Assembly: GCF_019931195.1 (NCBI RefSeq)
Contig: NZ_JAIOUO010000008.1
Coordinates: forward strand, 124,001-188,000
Length of the DNA: 64,000 nucleotides
Origin: Marinobacter sp. F4216
Lineage (GTDB): Bacteria; Pseudomonadota; Gammaproteobacteria; Pseudomonadales; Oleiphilaceae
Direction of reading: 5' to 3'
A program made the translations under genes and the position numbers. A model generated the notes under the pieces. It was not told the DNA's origin. It saw nothing but the letters and a program-made list of their open reading frames with translations, and made no database searches. Position 1 is the first letter of the stretch. Each line of letters starts with the position of its first letter. Positions 39,336 through 55,343 of the stretch are shown here, piece by piece.

Positions 39336-39355
39336 CTAATACCGGGCGGTATTAG
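39336..39355 (-). repeat. Palindrome over the rpsJ stop codon
   Basis: CTAATACCG-CC-CGGTATTAG is self-complementary over 9 bp and includes the rpsJ TAA. It precedes a 76-base spacer to rplC. Could be a processing site or mRNA-stability element; no T-run follows. Confidence 0.45.
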
Positions 39356-39663
39356 CCGAGGCTGATCTGAACGTCTACACCTGCTGCCAGGTCCAGTTTC
39401 ATCAGAGCATCTACTGTCTTTTCCGTCGGCTCAACAATGTCGAGCAGACGCTTGTGAGTACGAATTTCATACTGATCACGCGCGTCTTTATTGACGTGCG
39501 GAGAGATCAGAACGGTGTACTTTTCCTTCCGCGTCGGCAGAGGGATAGGGCCACGCACCTGAGCGCCGGTCCGCTTGGCGGTATCGACAATCTCCTGCGT
39601 GGACTGGTCGATAAGACGATAATCAAACGCCTTCAACCGAATTCGAATTTTTTGGCTTTGCAT
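39352..39663 (-). CDS. rpsJ: 30S ribosomal protein S10 (NusE)
   Basis: 103 residues, exactly E. coli length. Ribosomal head protein and, as NusE, partner of NusB in antitermination. [20 protein letters not shown] start and [17 protein letters not shown]. First gene of the S10-spc-alpha superoperon, about 55 bases after its promoter's start point. Confidence 0.98.
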
Positions 39664-39724
39664 GATGCACCAAACTCCACTCGTAGCAGCTACTAGTTAG
39701 CCGACCTTCAAAAAAAGGAGCCGC

Positions 39725-39753
39725 ATTGTATGCATAATACCCAACCCTGTCAA
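39725..39753 (-). promoter_or_regulatory. Strong sigma-70 promoter of the S10 superoperon
   Basis: On the minus strand TTGACA (39753-39748), a 17-base spacer and TACAAT (39730-39725), just after the tufA terminator. The predicted leader before rpsJ is about 55 bases. Confidence 0.85.
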
Positions 39754-39802
39754 CAGCTATAGCCACCGACGGGAGCGGGCAAGGACTTTGCGACTTAAAT
39801 AG

Positions 39803-39830
39803 AAAAAGGGGCTGATAAATCAGCCCCTTT
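39803..39830 (-). terminator. Rho-independent terminator of the str operon
   Basis: AAAGGGGCTGA-TTTA-TCAGCCCCTTTTT on the minus strand, about 20 bases after the tufA stop. It ends rpsL-rpsG-fusA-tufA transcription before the S10 promoter. Confidence 0.93.
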
Positions 39831-39850
39831 CTCAGGATCACCCGAGAATA

Positions 39851-41047
39851 TTACTCGATGATCTTGGATACCACGCCGGCACCAACGGTACGGCCACCTT
39901 CGCGGATTGCGAAGCGCAGACCATCTTCCATGGCGATCGGAGCGATCAGGGTAACACTCATCTTCACGTTGTCACCCGGCATAACCATTTCTACGCCTTC
40001 CGGCAGTTCGCAAGAACCGGTTACGTCGGTGGTACGGAAGTAGAACTGAGGACGGTAGCCCTTGAAGAACGGGGTATGACGACCACCTTCTTCTTTGCTC
40101 AGTACGTACACTTCGCACTCGAACTTGGTGTGCGGAGTGATGGAACCCGGCACCGCCAGAACCTGGCCACGCTCAACGTCGTCACGCTTGGTACCACGCA
40201 GCAGAACACCAACGTTCTCACCGGCACGACCTTCGTCGAGCAGCTTACGGAACATTTCAACACCGGTACAGGTGGTCTTGGTGGTCTCACGGATACCAAC
40301 AATTTCAACTTCGTCGCCAACCTTGATGATGCCACGCTCTACACGACCGGTAACAACAGTACCACGGCCAGAGATAGAGAATACGTCCTCGATCGGCATC
40401 AGGAACGGCTGGTCAATGGCACGCTCCGGCTCAGGGATGTAGTCGTCCAGGGCTTCTACCAGCTTCTTAACAGCGGTAGTACCCATTTCGTTGTCATCCT
40501 TACCTTCCAGAGCCATCAGGGCAGAACCGGTGATGATCGGAGTGTCGTCACCCGGGAAGTCGTACTGGCTCAGCAGGTCACGAACTTCCATCTCTACCAG
40601 CTCAAGCAGCTCTTCATCGTCAACCATGTCGGCCTTGTTCAGGAACACAACGATGAAAGGAACGCCAACCTGACGGGACAGCAGGATGTGCTCACGAGTC
40701 TGCGGCATGGGGCCGTCAGCTGCGGAGCAAACCAGGATCGCGCCGTCCATCTGCGCCGCACCAGTGATCATGTTCTTCACATAGTCAGCGTGGCCCGGGC
40801 AGTCTACGTGCGCGTAGTGACGAGTCGGAGAATCGTACTCAACGTGAGAAGTAGCGATGGTGATACCACGCGCTTTCTCTTCCGGAGCGTTATCGATCTG
40901 GTCAAACGCACTGGCAGTACCTGTACCCCATACTTCGTGACACACACGAGTCAGAGCGGCAGTCAGAGTGGTTTTACCATGGTCAACGTGACCGATGGTG
41001 CCCACGTTTACGTGGGGCTTACTACGTTCAAATTTTTCTTTAGACAC
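39851..41047 (-). CDS. tufA: Elongation factor Tu, copy A
   Basis: 398 residues (E. coli 394). Delivers aminoacyl-tRNA to the ribosome as a GTPase. G1 GHVDHGKT (19-26), DCPGH (82-86) and NKAD motifs are intact. Amino-acid sequence is identical to the copy at 56409-57605; DNA differs at only a few sites, mostly within the first 15 codons and at the last codons (TAA stop here, TGA in copy B), a sign of gene conversion. Last gene of the str operon. Confidence 0.99.
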   Translation of the reverse strand: MSKEKFERSKPHVNVGTIGHVDHGKTTLTAALTRVCHEVWGTGTASAFDQIDNAPEEKARGITIATSHVEYDSPTRHYAHVDCPGHADYVKNMITGAAQMDGAILVCSAADGPMPQTREHILLSRQVGVPFIVVFLNKADMVDDEELLELVEMEVRDLLSQYDFPGDDTPIITGSALMALEGKDDNEMGTTAVKKLVEALDDYIPEPERAIDQPFLMPIEDVFSISGRGTVVTGRVERGIIKVGDEVEIVGIRETTKTTCTGVEMFRKLLDEGRAGENVGVLLRGTKRDDVERGQVLAVPGSITPHTKFECEVYVLSKEEGGRHTPFFKGYRPQFYFRTTDVTGSCELPEGVEMVMPGDNVKMSVTLIAPIAMEDGLRFAIREGGRTVGAGVVSKIIE

Positions 41048-41081
41048 GGTTACACCTCTTCCTGTTTCTTAAGTCCGGGAA

Positions 41082-43184
41082 TCAACCCTGTTTCATGATT
41101 GCTTCGGCAATGTTCGACGGCGCTTCCGAGTAACCGGAGAACTCCATGGAGTATGACGCCCGACCCTGAGTCGCAGAACGCAGGTCGGTGGCATAACCGA
41201 ACATCTCCGCCAGCGGAACTTCAGCTCGAACCAGCTTGCCGGAGGGATTTTCATCCATACCCTGAACCAGACCACGACGACGGTTCAGGTCACCGACGAC
41301 GTCACCCATGTAGTCTTCAGGAGTGACAACTTCAACCTTCATGATCGGCTCAAGCAGCGCCGGGTTCGCCTCAAGCGCGCCCTTCTTCATGGCCATGGAA
41401 CCCGCGATCTTGAACGCCATTTCGTTGGAGTCCACATCGTGGTAGGAGCCATCATACAGAGTGGCCTTGATACCCAGCAGCGGGTAACCGGCCAGACAGC
41501 CGTTTTGCATCTGCTCTTCGATGCCCTGCTGAACCGCCGGGATGTATTCCTTCGGAACCACACCACCGACGATCTCGTTCACGAAAATGAAGTTTTCGGT
41601 ATCGTCGTCCAGAGGCAGCGGCTCCAGCTTGACCTTGACGTGACCGTACTGACCACGACCGCCAGACTGGCGCACGAACTTGCCTTCGACATCAACCGGC
41701 TTCCGGATGCACTCACGGTAGGCCACCTGCGGCTTACCAATGTTGGCCTCAACCTTGAACTCGCGACGCATACGATCAACAATGATGTCCAGGTGAAGCT
41801 CACCCATACCGGAAATGATGGTCTGGCCAGACTCTTCGTCCGTGCGAACGCGGAACGACGGATCTTCCTGAGCCAGCTTACCCAGGGCAACACCCATCTT
41901 TTCCTGATCAGCCTTGGACTTCGGCTCAACTGCTACAGAGATAACCGGCTCCGGGAACTCCATGCGCTCGAGAACGATTTTGTTGTTCTCATCACACAGG
42001 GTGTCACCAGTCGTCACGCTCTTCAGACCGATAGCCGCAGCGATGTCACCAGCCAGTACTTCTTTGATTTCCTGACGGTCCTTCGAGTGCATCTGCACCA
42101 TACGACCAACACGCTCTTTCTTACCCTTCACAGAGTTGTAGACCGCATTGCCGCTTTCCAGGGTTCCCGAGTACACACGGAAGAACGTCAGAGTACCAAC
42201 AAACGGGTCAGTGGCGATCTTGAACGCCAGCGCCGCGAACGGGGCGTTGTCGTCGACCGGACGAGTTTCCTCGGTACCTTCGTCGTCAACTTCACCGCGG
42301 ATGGCCTTAACTTCGTCCGGAGCCGGCAGGAACTCGATAACCGCATCCAGAACCGCCTGAACACCCTTGTTCTTGAACGCAGAACCACAGGTAGCCAGCA
42401 CGATCTCGTTAGCCAGGGTGCGCTGACGCAGACCAGCCTTGATCTCGTCATTGGTCAGCTCGCCGCCTTCCAGGTACTTGTCCATGAACTCTTCGTTGGC
42501 TTCGGCAGCAGCCTCAACCATCTGCTCACGGTACATTTCACACTCTTCGAGCAGCTCAGCAGGAATGTCCCTCTCTTCGTAGGTCATTCCGGAATCAGCT
42601 TCATTCCAGTAGATAGCCTTCATACGAATGAGGTCTACCACGCCCTGGAAGTCTTCCTCGGCACCGATCGGCAGCTGAATGGGCACAGGAGTCGCACCCA
42701 GACGGTTCTTGATCTGATCCACAACACGCAGGAAGTTAGCACCAGCACGGTCCATCTTGTTGACGAACACCATGCGGGGAACTTCATACTTGTTAGCCTG
42801 ACGCCAAACAGTTTCAGACTGCGGCTCAACACCAGAAGAACCACAGAAAACAACCACCGCACCGTCGAGTACACGCAGGGAACGCTCTACTTCGATGGTG
42901 AAGTCTACGTGCCCCGGAGTATCGATGATGTTGATACGGTGCTCAGGATATTGCTTGTCCATACCCTGCCAGAAACAGGTGGTCGCAGCAGAGGTAATGG
43001 TGATACCACGCTCCTGCTCCTGTTCCATCCAGTCCATGGTGGCGGCGCCATCATGAACCTCACCGATCTTGTGAGACAGACCGGTATAGAACAGAACCCG
43101 CTCGGTGGTCGTGGTTTTGCCCGCATCAACGTGCGCACAAATACCGATGTTTCTGTATCGCTTGATTGGAGTTTTGCGTGCCAC
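41082..43184 (-). CDS. fusA: Elongation factor G
   Basis: 700 residues (E. coli 704). GTPase driving translocation and ribosome recycling. G1 AHVDAGKT (17-24), DTPGHVDF and NKMD motifs, then domains II-V. C-terminal [19 protein letters not shown] is intact. Lies between rpsG and tufA. Confidence 0.99.
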   Translation of the reverse strand: MARKTPIKRYRNIGICAHVDAGKTTTTERVLFYTGLSHKIGEVHDGAATMDWMEQEQERGITITSAATTCFWQGMDKQYPEHRINIIDTPGHVDFTIEVERSLRVLDGAVVVFCGSSGVEPQSETVWRQANKYEVPRMVFVNKMDRAGANFLRVVDQIKNRLGATPVPIQLPIGAEEDFQGVVDLIRMKAIYWNEADSGMTYEERDIPAELLEECEMYREQMVEAAAEANEEFMDKYLEGGELTNDEIKAGLRQRTLANEIVLATCGSAFKNKGVQAVLDAVIEFLPAPDEVKAIRGEVDDEGTEETRPVDDNAPFAALAFKIATDPFVGTLTFFRVYSGTLESGNAVYNSVKGKKERVGRMVQMHSKDRQEIKEVLAGDIAAAIGLKSVTTGDTLCDENNKIVLERMEFPEPVISVAVEPKSKADQEKMGVALGKLAQEDPSFRVRTDEESGQTIISGMGELHLDIIVDRMRREFKVEANIGKPQVAYRECIRKPVDVEGKFVRQSGGRGQYGHVKVKLEPLPLDDDTENFIFVNEIVGGVVPKEYIPAVQQGIEEQMQNGCLAGYPLLGIKATLYDGSYHDVDSNEMAFKIAGSMAMKKGALEANPALLEPIMKVEVVTPEDYMGDVVGDLNRRRGLVQGMDENPSGKLVRAEVPLAEMFGYATDLRSATQGRASYSMEFSGYSEAPSNIAEAIMKQG

Positions 43185-43202
43185 TGTATAAACCTCGGCT
43201 TA

Positions 43203-43788
<586 letters not shown>

Positions 43789-44163
43789 TCAGGACTTGGG
43801 TCGTTTTGCACCGTACTTGGAGCGACCCTGCTTACGGTTCTGCACACCCTGGGTGTCCAGTGTTCCGCGAACAGTGTGGTAACGCACACCCGGGAGGTCC
43901 TTTACACGACCGCCACGGATAAGCACTACGCTGTGCTCCTGAAGGTTATGACCTTCACCACCGATGTATGAGGAAACCTCGTAGCCGTTAGTCAGACGAA
44001 CACGGCACACTTTACGCAGTGCTGAGTTCGGCTTCTTCGGCGTTGTGGTGTACACACGAGTGCACACACCACGGCGCTGAGGACAGGCCTGGAGAGCGGG
44101 AACGTCGCTCTTGGCTACCTTGCGCTTACGAGGCTTACGCACCAACTGATTAATCGTTGCCAT
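43789..44163 (-). CDS. rpsL: 30S ribosomal protein S12
   Basis: 124 residues as in E. coli, from ATG 44163 ([16 protein letters not shown]); an upstream in-frame start at 44190 is rejected. Decoding-centre protein. The streptomycin-determining lysines in [13 protein letters not shown] and [13 protein letters not shown] are wild type. First gene of the str operon. Confidence 0.98.
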   Translation of the reverse strand: MATINQLVRKPRKRKVAKSDVPALQACPQRRGVCTRVYTTTPKKPNSALRKVCRVRLTNGYEVSSYIGGEGHNLQEHSVVLIRGGRVKDLPGVRYHTVRGTLDTQGVQNRKQGRSKYGAKRPKS

Positions 44164-44196
44164 GTAAGCAAACTCCAAAAACCATTCCAATGAAAC

Positions 44197-44317
44197 TTAC
44201 CCCCTGGGTACAGGGGGTAAAATTTGAGGGCCGCAAGTTTAAGCCTGCGGCCCATGTCAGTCAAGATGACTGATCTCTTTTTAACCACCTTCGGAATAGG
44301 TATCTATCCGGAGGTGG
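44197..44317 (-). promoter_or_regulatory. Cluster of four hairpins between rpoC and rpsL
   Basis: Four stems lie in tandem: 44285-44317 (CCACCT...AGGTGG, long, one bulge), 44257-44273 (TCAGTCA/TGACTGA), 44228-44253 (GGGCCGCA/TGCGGCCC) followed on the minus strand by a weak T-stretch, and 44197-44220 (TTACCCCCTG/CAGGGGGTAA, tetraloop). Together they probably form the rpoBC terminator or attenuator and a structured leader for rpsL. No clear rpsL promoter was found. Confidence 0.6.
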
Positions 44318-44331
44318 CTCGCCAGCCCAAC

Positions 44332-48546
<4,215 letters not shown>

Positions 48547-48622
48547 CAGTAAAAGCTCCGGATGGCGTTAAATTCGGGCGGGTACACGGGGTACCCGCTC
48601 ACGCTGCCAAAAACAATTCGGC

Positions 48623-51600
48623 TTACTCGGATTCCAGCTCGATGTCGATACCCAGCGAGCGGATTTCCTTGACAAGAACGTTGAAGGATTCGGGCATGCC
48701 CGGCTCCATACGATGATCCCCATCAACAATGTTCTTGTACATCTTGGTCCGACCATTCACGTCATCAGACTTGACGGTAAGCATTTCCTGCAGCGTATAC
48801 GCCGCACCGTAGGCCTCAAGGGCCCACACTTCCATCTCACCGAAACGCTGTCCACCGAACTGGGCCTTACCACCCAGCGGCTGCTGGGTAACCAGGCTGT
48901 ACGAACCGGTAGAACGGGCGTGCATTTTGTCGTCGATCAGGTGGTTCAGCTTCAGGATATACATGTAGCCAACCGTCACCGGTCGATCGAATGCATCACC
49001 TGTACGACCATCGTACAACACAGTCTGGCCAGTGGTGCTCAGGCCGGCAAGCTCGAGCATCCGCTTCACTTCCGCTTCCTTCGCGCCATCGAAGACCGGA
49101 GTCGCCATCGGTACGCCGGAACGCAGATTTCCACACAGCTCCAGGATTTCCTTGTCGCTCAGGGAGTCCAGATCCACCTTGAACACTTCGTCCGAATGGT
49201 TGTAGATCTCATCCAGCAGTTTGCGCAGCTCGGCAATCTTGCGCTGCTCATCCAGCATCTGGCTGATGCGCTCACCCAGACCTTTGGCAGCCGCACCCAG
49301 GTGCGTTTCAAGAACCTGGCCAACGTTCATCCGCGACGGAACACCCAGAGGGTTCAGCACGATATCCACGGTGGTTCCGTGCTCATCGTACGGCATATCC
49401 TCAATAGGCATGACCGCAGAGATAACACCCTTGTTCCCGTGACGACCGGCCATTTTGTCGCCAGGCTGAATGCGACGCTTGATGGCCAGGTACACTTTGA
49501 CAATTTTCAGCACGCCCGGAGCCAGGTCGTCGCCCTGCTGCAGCTTGCCTTTCTTGTCGTCGAAACGGGCTTCGTGTTCTTTCTTGCGATCGTCCAGAGA
49601 CTGCTCGGACTTCTCCAGCAGCTCATTCAGGCTTTCGTCCTTCATCCGGAGCTTGAACCAGTCCGGACGCGGCAGCTCAGCCAGATAAGCCTCGTCCAGC
49701 TTGGCGCCCTTCTTCAGGCCGGGTCCACTGATGACTTCCTGACCGTTCAGAGCATTCATCAAACGCTCGTAGGTAGCACCCTCAACGATCCGGTATTCGT
49801 CTTTCAGATCCTTGCGGTACTGATCCAGCTGCTCTTTCTCAATGGACTGAGCACGCTGATCCTTCTCGATACCGTCACGGGTAAAGACCTGAACATCGAT
49901 AACGGTTCCCCGAGTACCAGTCGGGACACGGGCAGAGGTGTCTTTTACATCAGACGCCTTTTCACCGAAGATCGCACGCAGCAGCTTCTCCTCCGGAGTC
50001 AGCTGAGTCTCACCCTTCGGTGTTACCTTACCGACCAGAATGTCGCCCGGGCCAACTTCGGCACCGATGTAGACAATGCCGGACTCGTCCAGCTTGGCCA
50101 GCGCACTTTCACCCACGTTCGGGATGTCTGCCGTGATCTCTTCGCTACCGAGTTTGGTATCACGAGCGACACAGGTCAGTTCCTGGATATGGATAGTCGT
50201 CAGACGATCCTCCTGAACCACCTTCTCGGAGATCAGGATCGAGTCCTCGAAGTTGTATCCGTTCCAGGGCATGAACGCGATGCGCATGTTCTGGCCCAGC
50301 GCCAGCTCACCCAGATCCACAGACGGGCCGTCAGCCAGAACGTCACCACGCGCTACGGCATCGCCCTGACGAACGATGGAACGCTGGTTGATACAGGTAT
50401 TCTGGTTGGAGCGGGTGTATTTGGTGAGGTTGTAGATATCCACACCTGCATCACCGGCTTCGGTTTCGTCGTTGTTGACGCGAACTACAATACGGGCCGC
50501 ATCAACGCTTTCAATCACACCACCACGACGGGCAGTCACGCAGACGCCGGAGTCCTGAGCCACAGTACGCTCAACACCGGTACCGACCAGAGGCACCTGG
50601 GAGCGCAGGGTCGGAACGGCCTGACGCTGCATGTTCGCACCCATCAGAGCCCGGTTCGCATCGTCGTGCTCAAGGAACGGAATCAGAGACGCCGCAACCG
50701 ACACAACCTGGCGCGGCGATACGTCCATGAAGTTCACGCTCTCCGGCGGCATTACGGTGAATTCGTTCTGATGACGCACGGTAACCAGCTCGTCTGTCAG
50801 ACGGCGGGATTCCTCGTCCATCGCCGCACTTGCCTGAGCGATAACGTAGTTGCTCTCTTCAATGGCCGACAGGTAAACCACCTCGTCGGTCACCACGCCA
50901 TCTACCACTTTCCGGTACGGACTCTCAAGGAAACCGTAGGAGTTGGAGCGGGCATAGGTCGCCAGTGAGTTGATCAGACCGATGTTCGGACCTTCCGGAG
51001 TCTCGATCGGACACACACGTCCGTAATGAGTCGGGTGTACGTCACGAACCTCGAAGCCGGCTCGCTCCCGGGTCAGACCGCCCGGCCCAAGTGCCGAAAT
51101 ACGACGCTTGTGAGTCACTTCCGACAGCGGGTTGTTCTGATCCATAAACTGGGACAACTGACTGGAACCGAAGAACTCCTTCACAGCCGCAGCTACCGGC
51201 TTGGCGTTGATCAGGTCTTGCGGCATCAGGCCTTCGCTCTCAGCAAGACTCAGACGCTCACGAACTGCCCGCTCAACACGGACCAGACCGACACGGAACT
51301 GGTTCTCCGCCATCTCACCCACACAGCGAACACGACGGTTACCCAGGTTATCAATATCGTCCACACTGCCCTGACCGTTACGGATGTTGATCAGAGTCTT
51401 GAGAACATCAATGATGTCTTCGTTGGTCAGGGTACCCGGACCAGTGCTGTCTTCACGACCCAGACGACGATTGAGCTTCATACGGCCAACGCCGGACAGA
51501 TCGTAACGCTCGTCGGAGAAGAACAGGTTGGTAAACAGGTTTTCCGCCGACTCTTTGGTGGGCGGCTCTCCCGGGCGCATCATACGGTAGATCTCGACCA

Positions 51601-52702
51601 GCGCTTCCAGCGGCGTGCGGGTCGGATCGATACGCAGGGTATCGGACATGAACGGACCACAGTCGAGGTCGTTCGTGTACAGGGTTTCGATTTCCGTAAT
51701 ACCGGCGTCCAGCAGCTTCTCGATCAGCTCGGCTGTCAGCTCGGAGTTACATTCGGCCAGCACCTCTCCGGACTTGCTGTCGACCATGTCTTTGGCCAGA
51801 ACACGTCCATGGAGGTACTCGGTAGGCACGTCCAACTCATTAATGCCGGCCTTTTCAAGCTGGCGAATGTGGCGCGCGGTGATCCGGCGACCCTCCTCTG
51901 CAATGACATTGCCGTCCTTATCCTTGATATCAAAGGTCGCAATGTCGCCACGCAGACGGCTCGGAACCAGCTCAAGCTTGCAGGTTTCGGCACCCAGCGT
52001 GAACTTACTGGTATCGAAGAACATCTCCAGCATCTGCTCGGAGGTGAACCCCAGACCACGCAGAAGGATGGTGGCGGGCAGCTTACGACGACGGTCGATA
52101 CGAACGAACACAGAGTCCTTCGGATCGAACTCGAAGTCGAGCCAGGAGCCACGGTAAGGAATCACCCGCGCGGAGTACAGCAGTTTGCCGGAGGAGTGAG
52201 TCTTGCCCTTGTCGTGATCGAAGAACACACCTGGTGAACGGTGGAGCTGGGAAACGATTACACGCTCAGTACCATTGATAACGAAGGTACCGTTCTCGGT
52301 CATCAGGGGCATTTCGCCCATGTAGACTTCTTGCTCCTTGATGTCCTTGATCGCCTTGTTGGACGACTCCTTATCGTAAATGATAAGGCGGACTTTCACC
52401 CGCAGCGGCGCTGCGTAGGTTACGCCCCTAAGCTGGCATTCCTTGACGTCAAAAACCGGCTCGCCAATACGATAGCTAACGTACTCGAGCGCGGCATTGC
52501 CAGAGTAACTGACAATTGGGAATACGGATTTAAATGCTGCGTGAAGACCGGTTTCCCGGCGGTCTTCAGGAGCGGCTTCCATTTGGAGGAAGTCCCGGAA
52601 CGAATCCAGCTGAATAGACAGCAAATAGGGGACGTCCATCACGGAAGGCAATTTGCTAAAGTCTTTGCGAATCCGCTTTTTCTCAGTGTAGGAGTAAGTC
52701 AT
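48623..52702 (-). CDS. rpoB: RNA polymerase beta subunit
   Basis: 1359 residues (E. coli 1342). ATG at 52702 ([15 protein letters not shown]) is chosen because GGGGA lies six bases upstream; an ATG six bases earlier has that element abutting it. The rifampicin region ([20 protein letters not shown], then [10 protein letters not shown]) shows no resistance change. It follows rplL after a strong hairpin. Confidence 0.98.
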   Translation of the reverse strand: MTYSYTEKKRIRKDFSKLPSVMDVPYLLSIQLDSFRDFLQMEAAPEDRRETGLHAAFKSVFPIVSYSGNAALEYVSYRIGEPVFDVKECQLRGVTYAAPLRVKVRLIIYDKESSNKAIKDIKEQEVYMGEMPLMTENGTFVINGTERVIVSQLHRSPGVFFDHDKGKTHSSGKLLYSARVIPYRGSWLDFEFDPKDSVFVRIDRRRKLPATILLRGLGFTSEQMLEMFFDTSKFTLGAETCKLELVPSRLRGDIATFDIKDKDGNVIAEEGRRITARHIRQLEKAGINELDVPTEYLHGRVLAKDMVDSKSGEVLAECNSELTAELIEKLLDAGITEIETLYTNDLDCGPFMSDTLRIDPTRTPLEALVEIYRMMRPGEPPTKESAENLFTNLFFSDERYDLSGVGRMKLNRRLGREDSTGPGTLTNEDIIDVLKTLINIRNGQGSVDDIDNLGNRRVRCVGEMAENQFRVGLVRVERAVRERLSLAESEGLMPQDLINAKPVAAAVKEFFGSSQLSQFMDQNNPLSEVTHKRRISALGPGGLTRERAGFEVRDVHPTHYGRVCPIETPEGPNIGLINSLATYARSNSYGFLESPYRKVVDGVVTDEVVYLSAIEESNYVIAQASAAMDEESRRLTDELVTVRHQNEFTVMPPESVNFMDVSPRQVVSVAASLIPFLEHDDANRALMGANMQRQAVPTLRSQVPLVGTGVERTVAQDSGVCVTARRGGVIESVDAARIVVRVNNDETEAGDAGVDIYNLTKYTRSNQNTCINQRSIVRQGDAVARGDVLADGPSVDLGELALGQNMRIAFMPWNGYNFEDSILISEKVVQEDRLTTIHIQELTCVARDTKLGSEEITADIPNVGESALAKLDESGIVYIGAEVGPGDILVGKVTPKGETQLTPEEKLLRAIFGEKASDVKDTSARVPTGTRGTVIDVQVFTRDGIEKDQRAQSIEKEQLDQYRKDLKDEYRIVEGATYERLMNALNGQEVISGPGLKKGAKLDEAYLAELPRPDWFKLRMKDESLNELLEKSEQSLDDRKKEHEARFDDKKGKLQQGDDLAPGVLKIVKVYLAIKRRIQPGDKMAGRHGNKGVISAVMPIEDMPYDEHGTTVDIVLNPLGVPSRMNVGQVLETHLGAAAKGLGERISQMLDEQRKIAELRKLLDEIYNHSDEVFKVDLDSLSDKEILELCGNLRSGVPMATPVFDGAKEAEVKRMLELAGLSTTGQTVLYDGRTGDAFDRPVTVGYMYILKLNHLIDDKMHARSTGSYSLVTQQPLGGKAQFGGQRFGEMEVWALEAYGAAYTLQEMLTVKSDDVNGRTKMYKNIVDGDHRMEPGMPESFNVLVKEIRSLGIDIELESE

Positions 52703-52875
52703 CTGCATTCCCCAGCTTTAGACCTGATACCTGGTATCAAGAAGCAACCAATGTTCTGCTTCGGGGCCGAATTGCTCGGCATATAGCGCCGTCTTGAACA
52801 AGACCCTGGCTGTCGCTGTTATAGCTCTGGCGCCTGTCTGCCATAGCAGACCAGAGTCTATAGCACATACAACAG

Positions 52876-52905
52876 AAAAAGGCCGGTGGCGTAAAGCCAC
52901 CAGCC
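52876..52905 (-). terminator. Attenuator-type terminator between rplL and rpoB
   Basis: On the minus strand GGCTGGTGGC-TTTAC-GCCACCGGCC (one G-T wobble) is followed by five T residues, about 40 bases after the rplL stop. Matches the position of the E. coli rplL-rpoB attenuator that sets the ratio of ribosomal protein to polymerase synthesis. Confidence 0.85.
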
Positions 52906-52945
52906 TGTCCATGCTTAAAGCACGGTGTCGATCAAAAACCGACTC

Positions 52946-53323
52946 TTACTTGAGCTCAACAGAAGCGCCTGCTTCCTCAAGCTTCTTCTTGGCTTCTTCA
53001 GCGTCGTCCTTGGAAGCGCCTTCCTTAACAGTAGACGGAGCACCGTCAACCATTTCCTTAGCTTCCTTCAGACCCAGACCAGTCAGCTCACGAACGGCCT
53101 TGATGACGTTTACTTTCTTCTCGCCCGGGCCAGTCAGAACTACGTCGAACTCGGTCTGCTCTTCAGCAGCAGCCGCGTCGCCACCAGCGGCAGCCGGAGC
53201 AGCAGCAACGGCAGCTTCAGCGGAAACGCCGAACTTCTCTTCCATAGCTTCAACGAGCTCAACAACTTCCATTACGCTCATTTCAGCAATTGCATTCAAA
53301 ATATCGTCTTTAGACAGAGCCAT
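52946..53323 (-). CDS. rplL: 50S ribosomal protein L7/L12
   Basis: 125 residues (E. coli 121), the stalk protein that recruits translation factors. N-terminal dimerisation segment ([20 protein letters not shown]), Ala-rich hinge ([16 protein letters not shown]), and the C-terminal factor-binding domain. ATG at 53323 is preferred to one four codons upstream. Confidence 0.98.
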   Translation of the reverse strand: MALSKDDILNAIAEMSVMEVVELVEAMEEKFGVSAEAAVAAAPAAAGGDAAAAEEQTEFDVVLTGPGEKKVNVIKAVRELTGLGLKEAKEMVDGAPSTVKEGASKDDAEEAKKKLEEAGASVELK

Positions 53324-53362
53324 GACTTTCTCCAAAAAATAGAAAAATAGTGTTCAACAGAA

Positions 53363-53893
53363 TCAAGCAGCTTCGCGCTTCTGGTCACGGACTGCGGCTA
53401 CTACCCGCGTAATCCGTCCAGGAACGTCGTTCAGGCTGCGTACGAGCTTGGTAACTGGTGCCTTGGTTACGACTGCCAGCTTGGTCAACGCTTCGTGGAG
53501 CGTCGGCAGCTTGGCAAGGCGATCAATCTGCTCTGCGCCCATCAGCTCACCGCCGACAGCCAGACCTTTGATCTCAAACGCCTCATTCTCTTTGGCAAAA
53601 TCCTTCAGCAGGCGCGCAGCGGCACCCGGATCTTCCATAGAGAAGGCCAGAATGGTTGGGCCTACCAGAGCTTCGTCAATGCACTCGAACTCGGTACCTT
53701 TGATGGCGATCTTTGCCAGGTTGTTACGAACAACCTTCAGATGCACCTTCTCAGCACGAGCCTTGGCACGAAGCGCAGTCATGTCACCAGAAGTGACACC
53801 GCGGTAGTCAGCCAAAACCACAGACAGAGCAGCACCAGCAGTCTCGTTGACTTCAGCGACGATCGCCTTCTTGTCTTCGAGTCTAATTGCCAC
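53363..53893 (-). CDS. rplJ: 50S ribosomal protein L10
   Basis: 176 residues (E. coli 165), the stalk base that holds L7/L12 dimers. Uses a GTG start with a GAGGAG site. [17 protein letters not shown] and [16 protein letters not shown] are diagnostic. It represses its own mRNA in enterics; the 217-base leader here is highly structured. Confidence 0.97.
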   Translation of the reverse strand: MAIRLEDKKAIVAEVNETAGAALSVVLADYRGVTSGDMTALRAKARAEKVHLKVVRNNLAKIAIKGTEFECIDEALVGPTILAFSMEDPGAAARLLKDFAKENEAFEIKGLAVGGELMGAEQIDRLAKLPTLHEALTKLAVVTKAPVTKLVRSLNDVPGRITRVVAAVRDQKREAA

Positions 53894-54110
53894 TGGTAAT
53901 CTCCTCGATTTCGCCGGTTCTTACCGGCAAACCCATCAATGCCCTTTCGGGCGCCTAACGGTGTTTGGGTTCAGAGAACGTCTTCACACCGTCTGCGCAG
54001 GCGTTGCTTTAACCCTTGTGGCCTTCCGGCATCCGGAAGGCCGCGGGGGCCTGCGGTCTTTGACAGCCTTGGCTTCCGCCTAGACTACAAAGCAACTACC
54101 GATCCGGACC
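53894..54110 (-). promoter_or_regulatory. Structured rplJ leader (putative L10 target)
   Basis: A 217-base gap between rplA and rplJ with strong stems: GGCCTTCCGG / CCGGAAGGCC (54020-54042), GCCGGT-TCTT-ACCGGC (53913-53928) next to the ribosome site, and GCCC-TTTC-GGGC near 53941. In enterics L10(L12)4 binds here. The match is by position and structure; I did not identify the kink-turn motif. Confidence 0.5.
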
Positions 54111-54809
54111 TTAAAGTGCCAGGGTTCCCTGATCGATAGCCAGGCCAGGACCCATGGTCGAGGACAGGGTGATCTTCTTCAGATACACACCTTTCGCCGA
54201 CGCAGGCTTGGCCTTTTTCAGGTCTGCAACCAGAGCTTCAAGGTTCTCCTTGATGGTCTGAGCAGAGAATTCCACGTTGCCCAGCGGAGCGTGGATGATG
54301 CCGTTCTTATCGGTGCGGTAGCGCACCTGACCCGCCTTGGCGTTTTTGACCGCAGTCTCAACGTCCGGAGTTACGGTACCAACCTTCGGGTTTGGCATCA
54401 GGCCACGCGGGCCCAAGATCTGACCCAGCTGACCAACGACACGCATGGCGTCCGGCGTTGCGATAACAACGTCGAAATCCATGTTGCCTTTCTTAACTTC
54501 TTCCGCCAGATCGTCCATACCGACAACATCGGCGCCTGCAGCGGTTGCTTTCTCAGCGTTTGCACCCTGAGTAAAGACGGCTACGCGAACAGACTTGCCG
54601 GTGCCGTGAGGCAGAACAGTACTGCTACGAACAACCTGGTCGGATTTACGCGCGTCAACACCCAGGTTGACAGCAACGTCGATAGACTCCTTGAACTTGA
54701 CGCCTTCGCCCAGCTCAACCAGCAGAGCAACGGCCTCGTCAATAGAGTATGAACGGCCGGCTTCCACTTTTTCACGAATCAGCTTCTGACGCTTACTCAG
54801 CTTTGCCAT
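54111..54809 (-). CDS. rplA: 50S ribosomal protein L1
   Basis: 232 residues (E. coli 234). Mobile L1-stalk protein involved in tRNA release; regulates rplKA in enterics. [17 protein letters not shown] start and [20 protein letters not shown]. One base from rplK. Confidence 0.98.
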   Translation of the reverse strand: MAKLSKRQKLIREKVEAGRSYSIDEAVALLVELGEGVKFKESIDVAVNLGVDARKSDQVVRSSTVLPHGTGKSVRVAVFTQGANAEKATAAGADVVGMDDLAEEVKKGNMDFDVVIATPDAMRVVGQLGQILGPRGLMPNPKVGTVTPDVETAVKNAKAGQVRYRTDKNGIIHAPLGNVEFSAQTIKENLEALVADLKKAKPASAKGVYLKKITLSSTMGPGLAIDQGTLAL

Positions 54810-54810
54810 C

Positions 54811-55242
54811 TTACAGGCCCTCCACGTTCAGGCCCATGCTACGGGCTGTTCCGGCGATGGTACGAACCGCTGCATCCATGTCGGCTGCAGTCAGGTCAGG
54901 CTCTTTGGTCTTGGCAATCTCTTCGAGCTGCGCACGGGTCACGGTACCGACTTTCTCGGTATTCGGACGACCGGAACCACTCTTGATACCAGCAGCCTTC
55001 TTCAGCAGAACCGCGGCAGGCGGTGTCTTGGTGATGAACGTGAAGCTGCGATCGCTGTAAACAGTGATAACAGTCGGAATCGGCAGACCAGGCTCCATTT
55101 CCTGAGTCTTGGCGTTGAACGCCTTGCAGAATTCCATGATATTAACGCCGTGCTGACCCAGCGCGGGACCAACAGGGGGGCTTGGGTTGGCCTTACCGGC
55201 AGCAACCTGAAGCTTGATGTACGCTTCGATCTTCTTTGCCAT
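54811..55242 (-). CDS. rplK: 50S ribosomal protein L11
   Basis: 143 residues (E. coli 142). Factor-binding GTPase centre protein, needed for RelA activation. [20 protein letters not shown] with the conserved proline pair and the C-terminal rRNA-binding domain are intact. Confidence 0.98.
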   Translation of the reverse strand: MAKKIEAYIKLQVAAGKANPSPPVGPALGQHGVNIMEFCKAFNAKTQEMEPGLPIPTVITVYSDRSFTFITKTPPAAVLLKKAAGIKSGSGRPNTEKVGTVTRAQLEEIAKTKEPDLTAADMDAAVRTIAGTARSMGLNVEGL

Positions 55243-55292
55243 GATAGTTCTCCTATGGGTTCAAACGCCTTTCGGCTCCCCTCTTCAGACAC

Positions 55293-55325
55293 AAAAAGCC
55301 CGCGTCGCCTGGGCGCGCGAGCTTT
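55293..55325 (-). terminator. Terminator between nusG and rplK
   Basis: AAAGCTCGCG pairs with CGCGGGCTTT (one wobble) and ends in five T residues on the minus strand, about 20 bases after the nusG stop. It separates secE-nusG from rplKAJL as in E. coli. Confidence 0.78.
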
Positions 55326-55343
55326 CAGATGTAAAGCAACCGA

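Noticed and set aside
39664..39720. L4-type attenuator in the rpsJ leader
   Set aside because: The predicted leader is only about 55 bases and has no hairpin series like the E. coli S10 leader.
44156..44190. Extended N-terminus of S12 from 44190
   Set aside because: Would add nine residues absent from S12 proteins; ATG at 44163 gives the exact 124-residue length with a GGAG site.
51026..52237. 403-codon + strand frame over the 5' part of rpoB
   Set aside because: Shadow of rpoB; compositionally biased (Thr/Gln/His-rich) and lacking a ribosome site.
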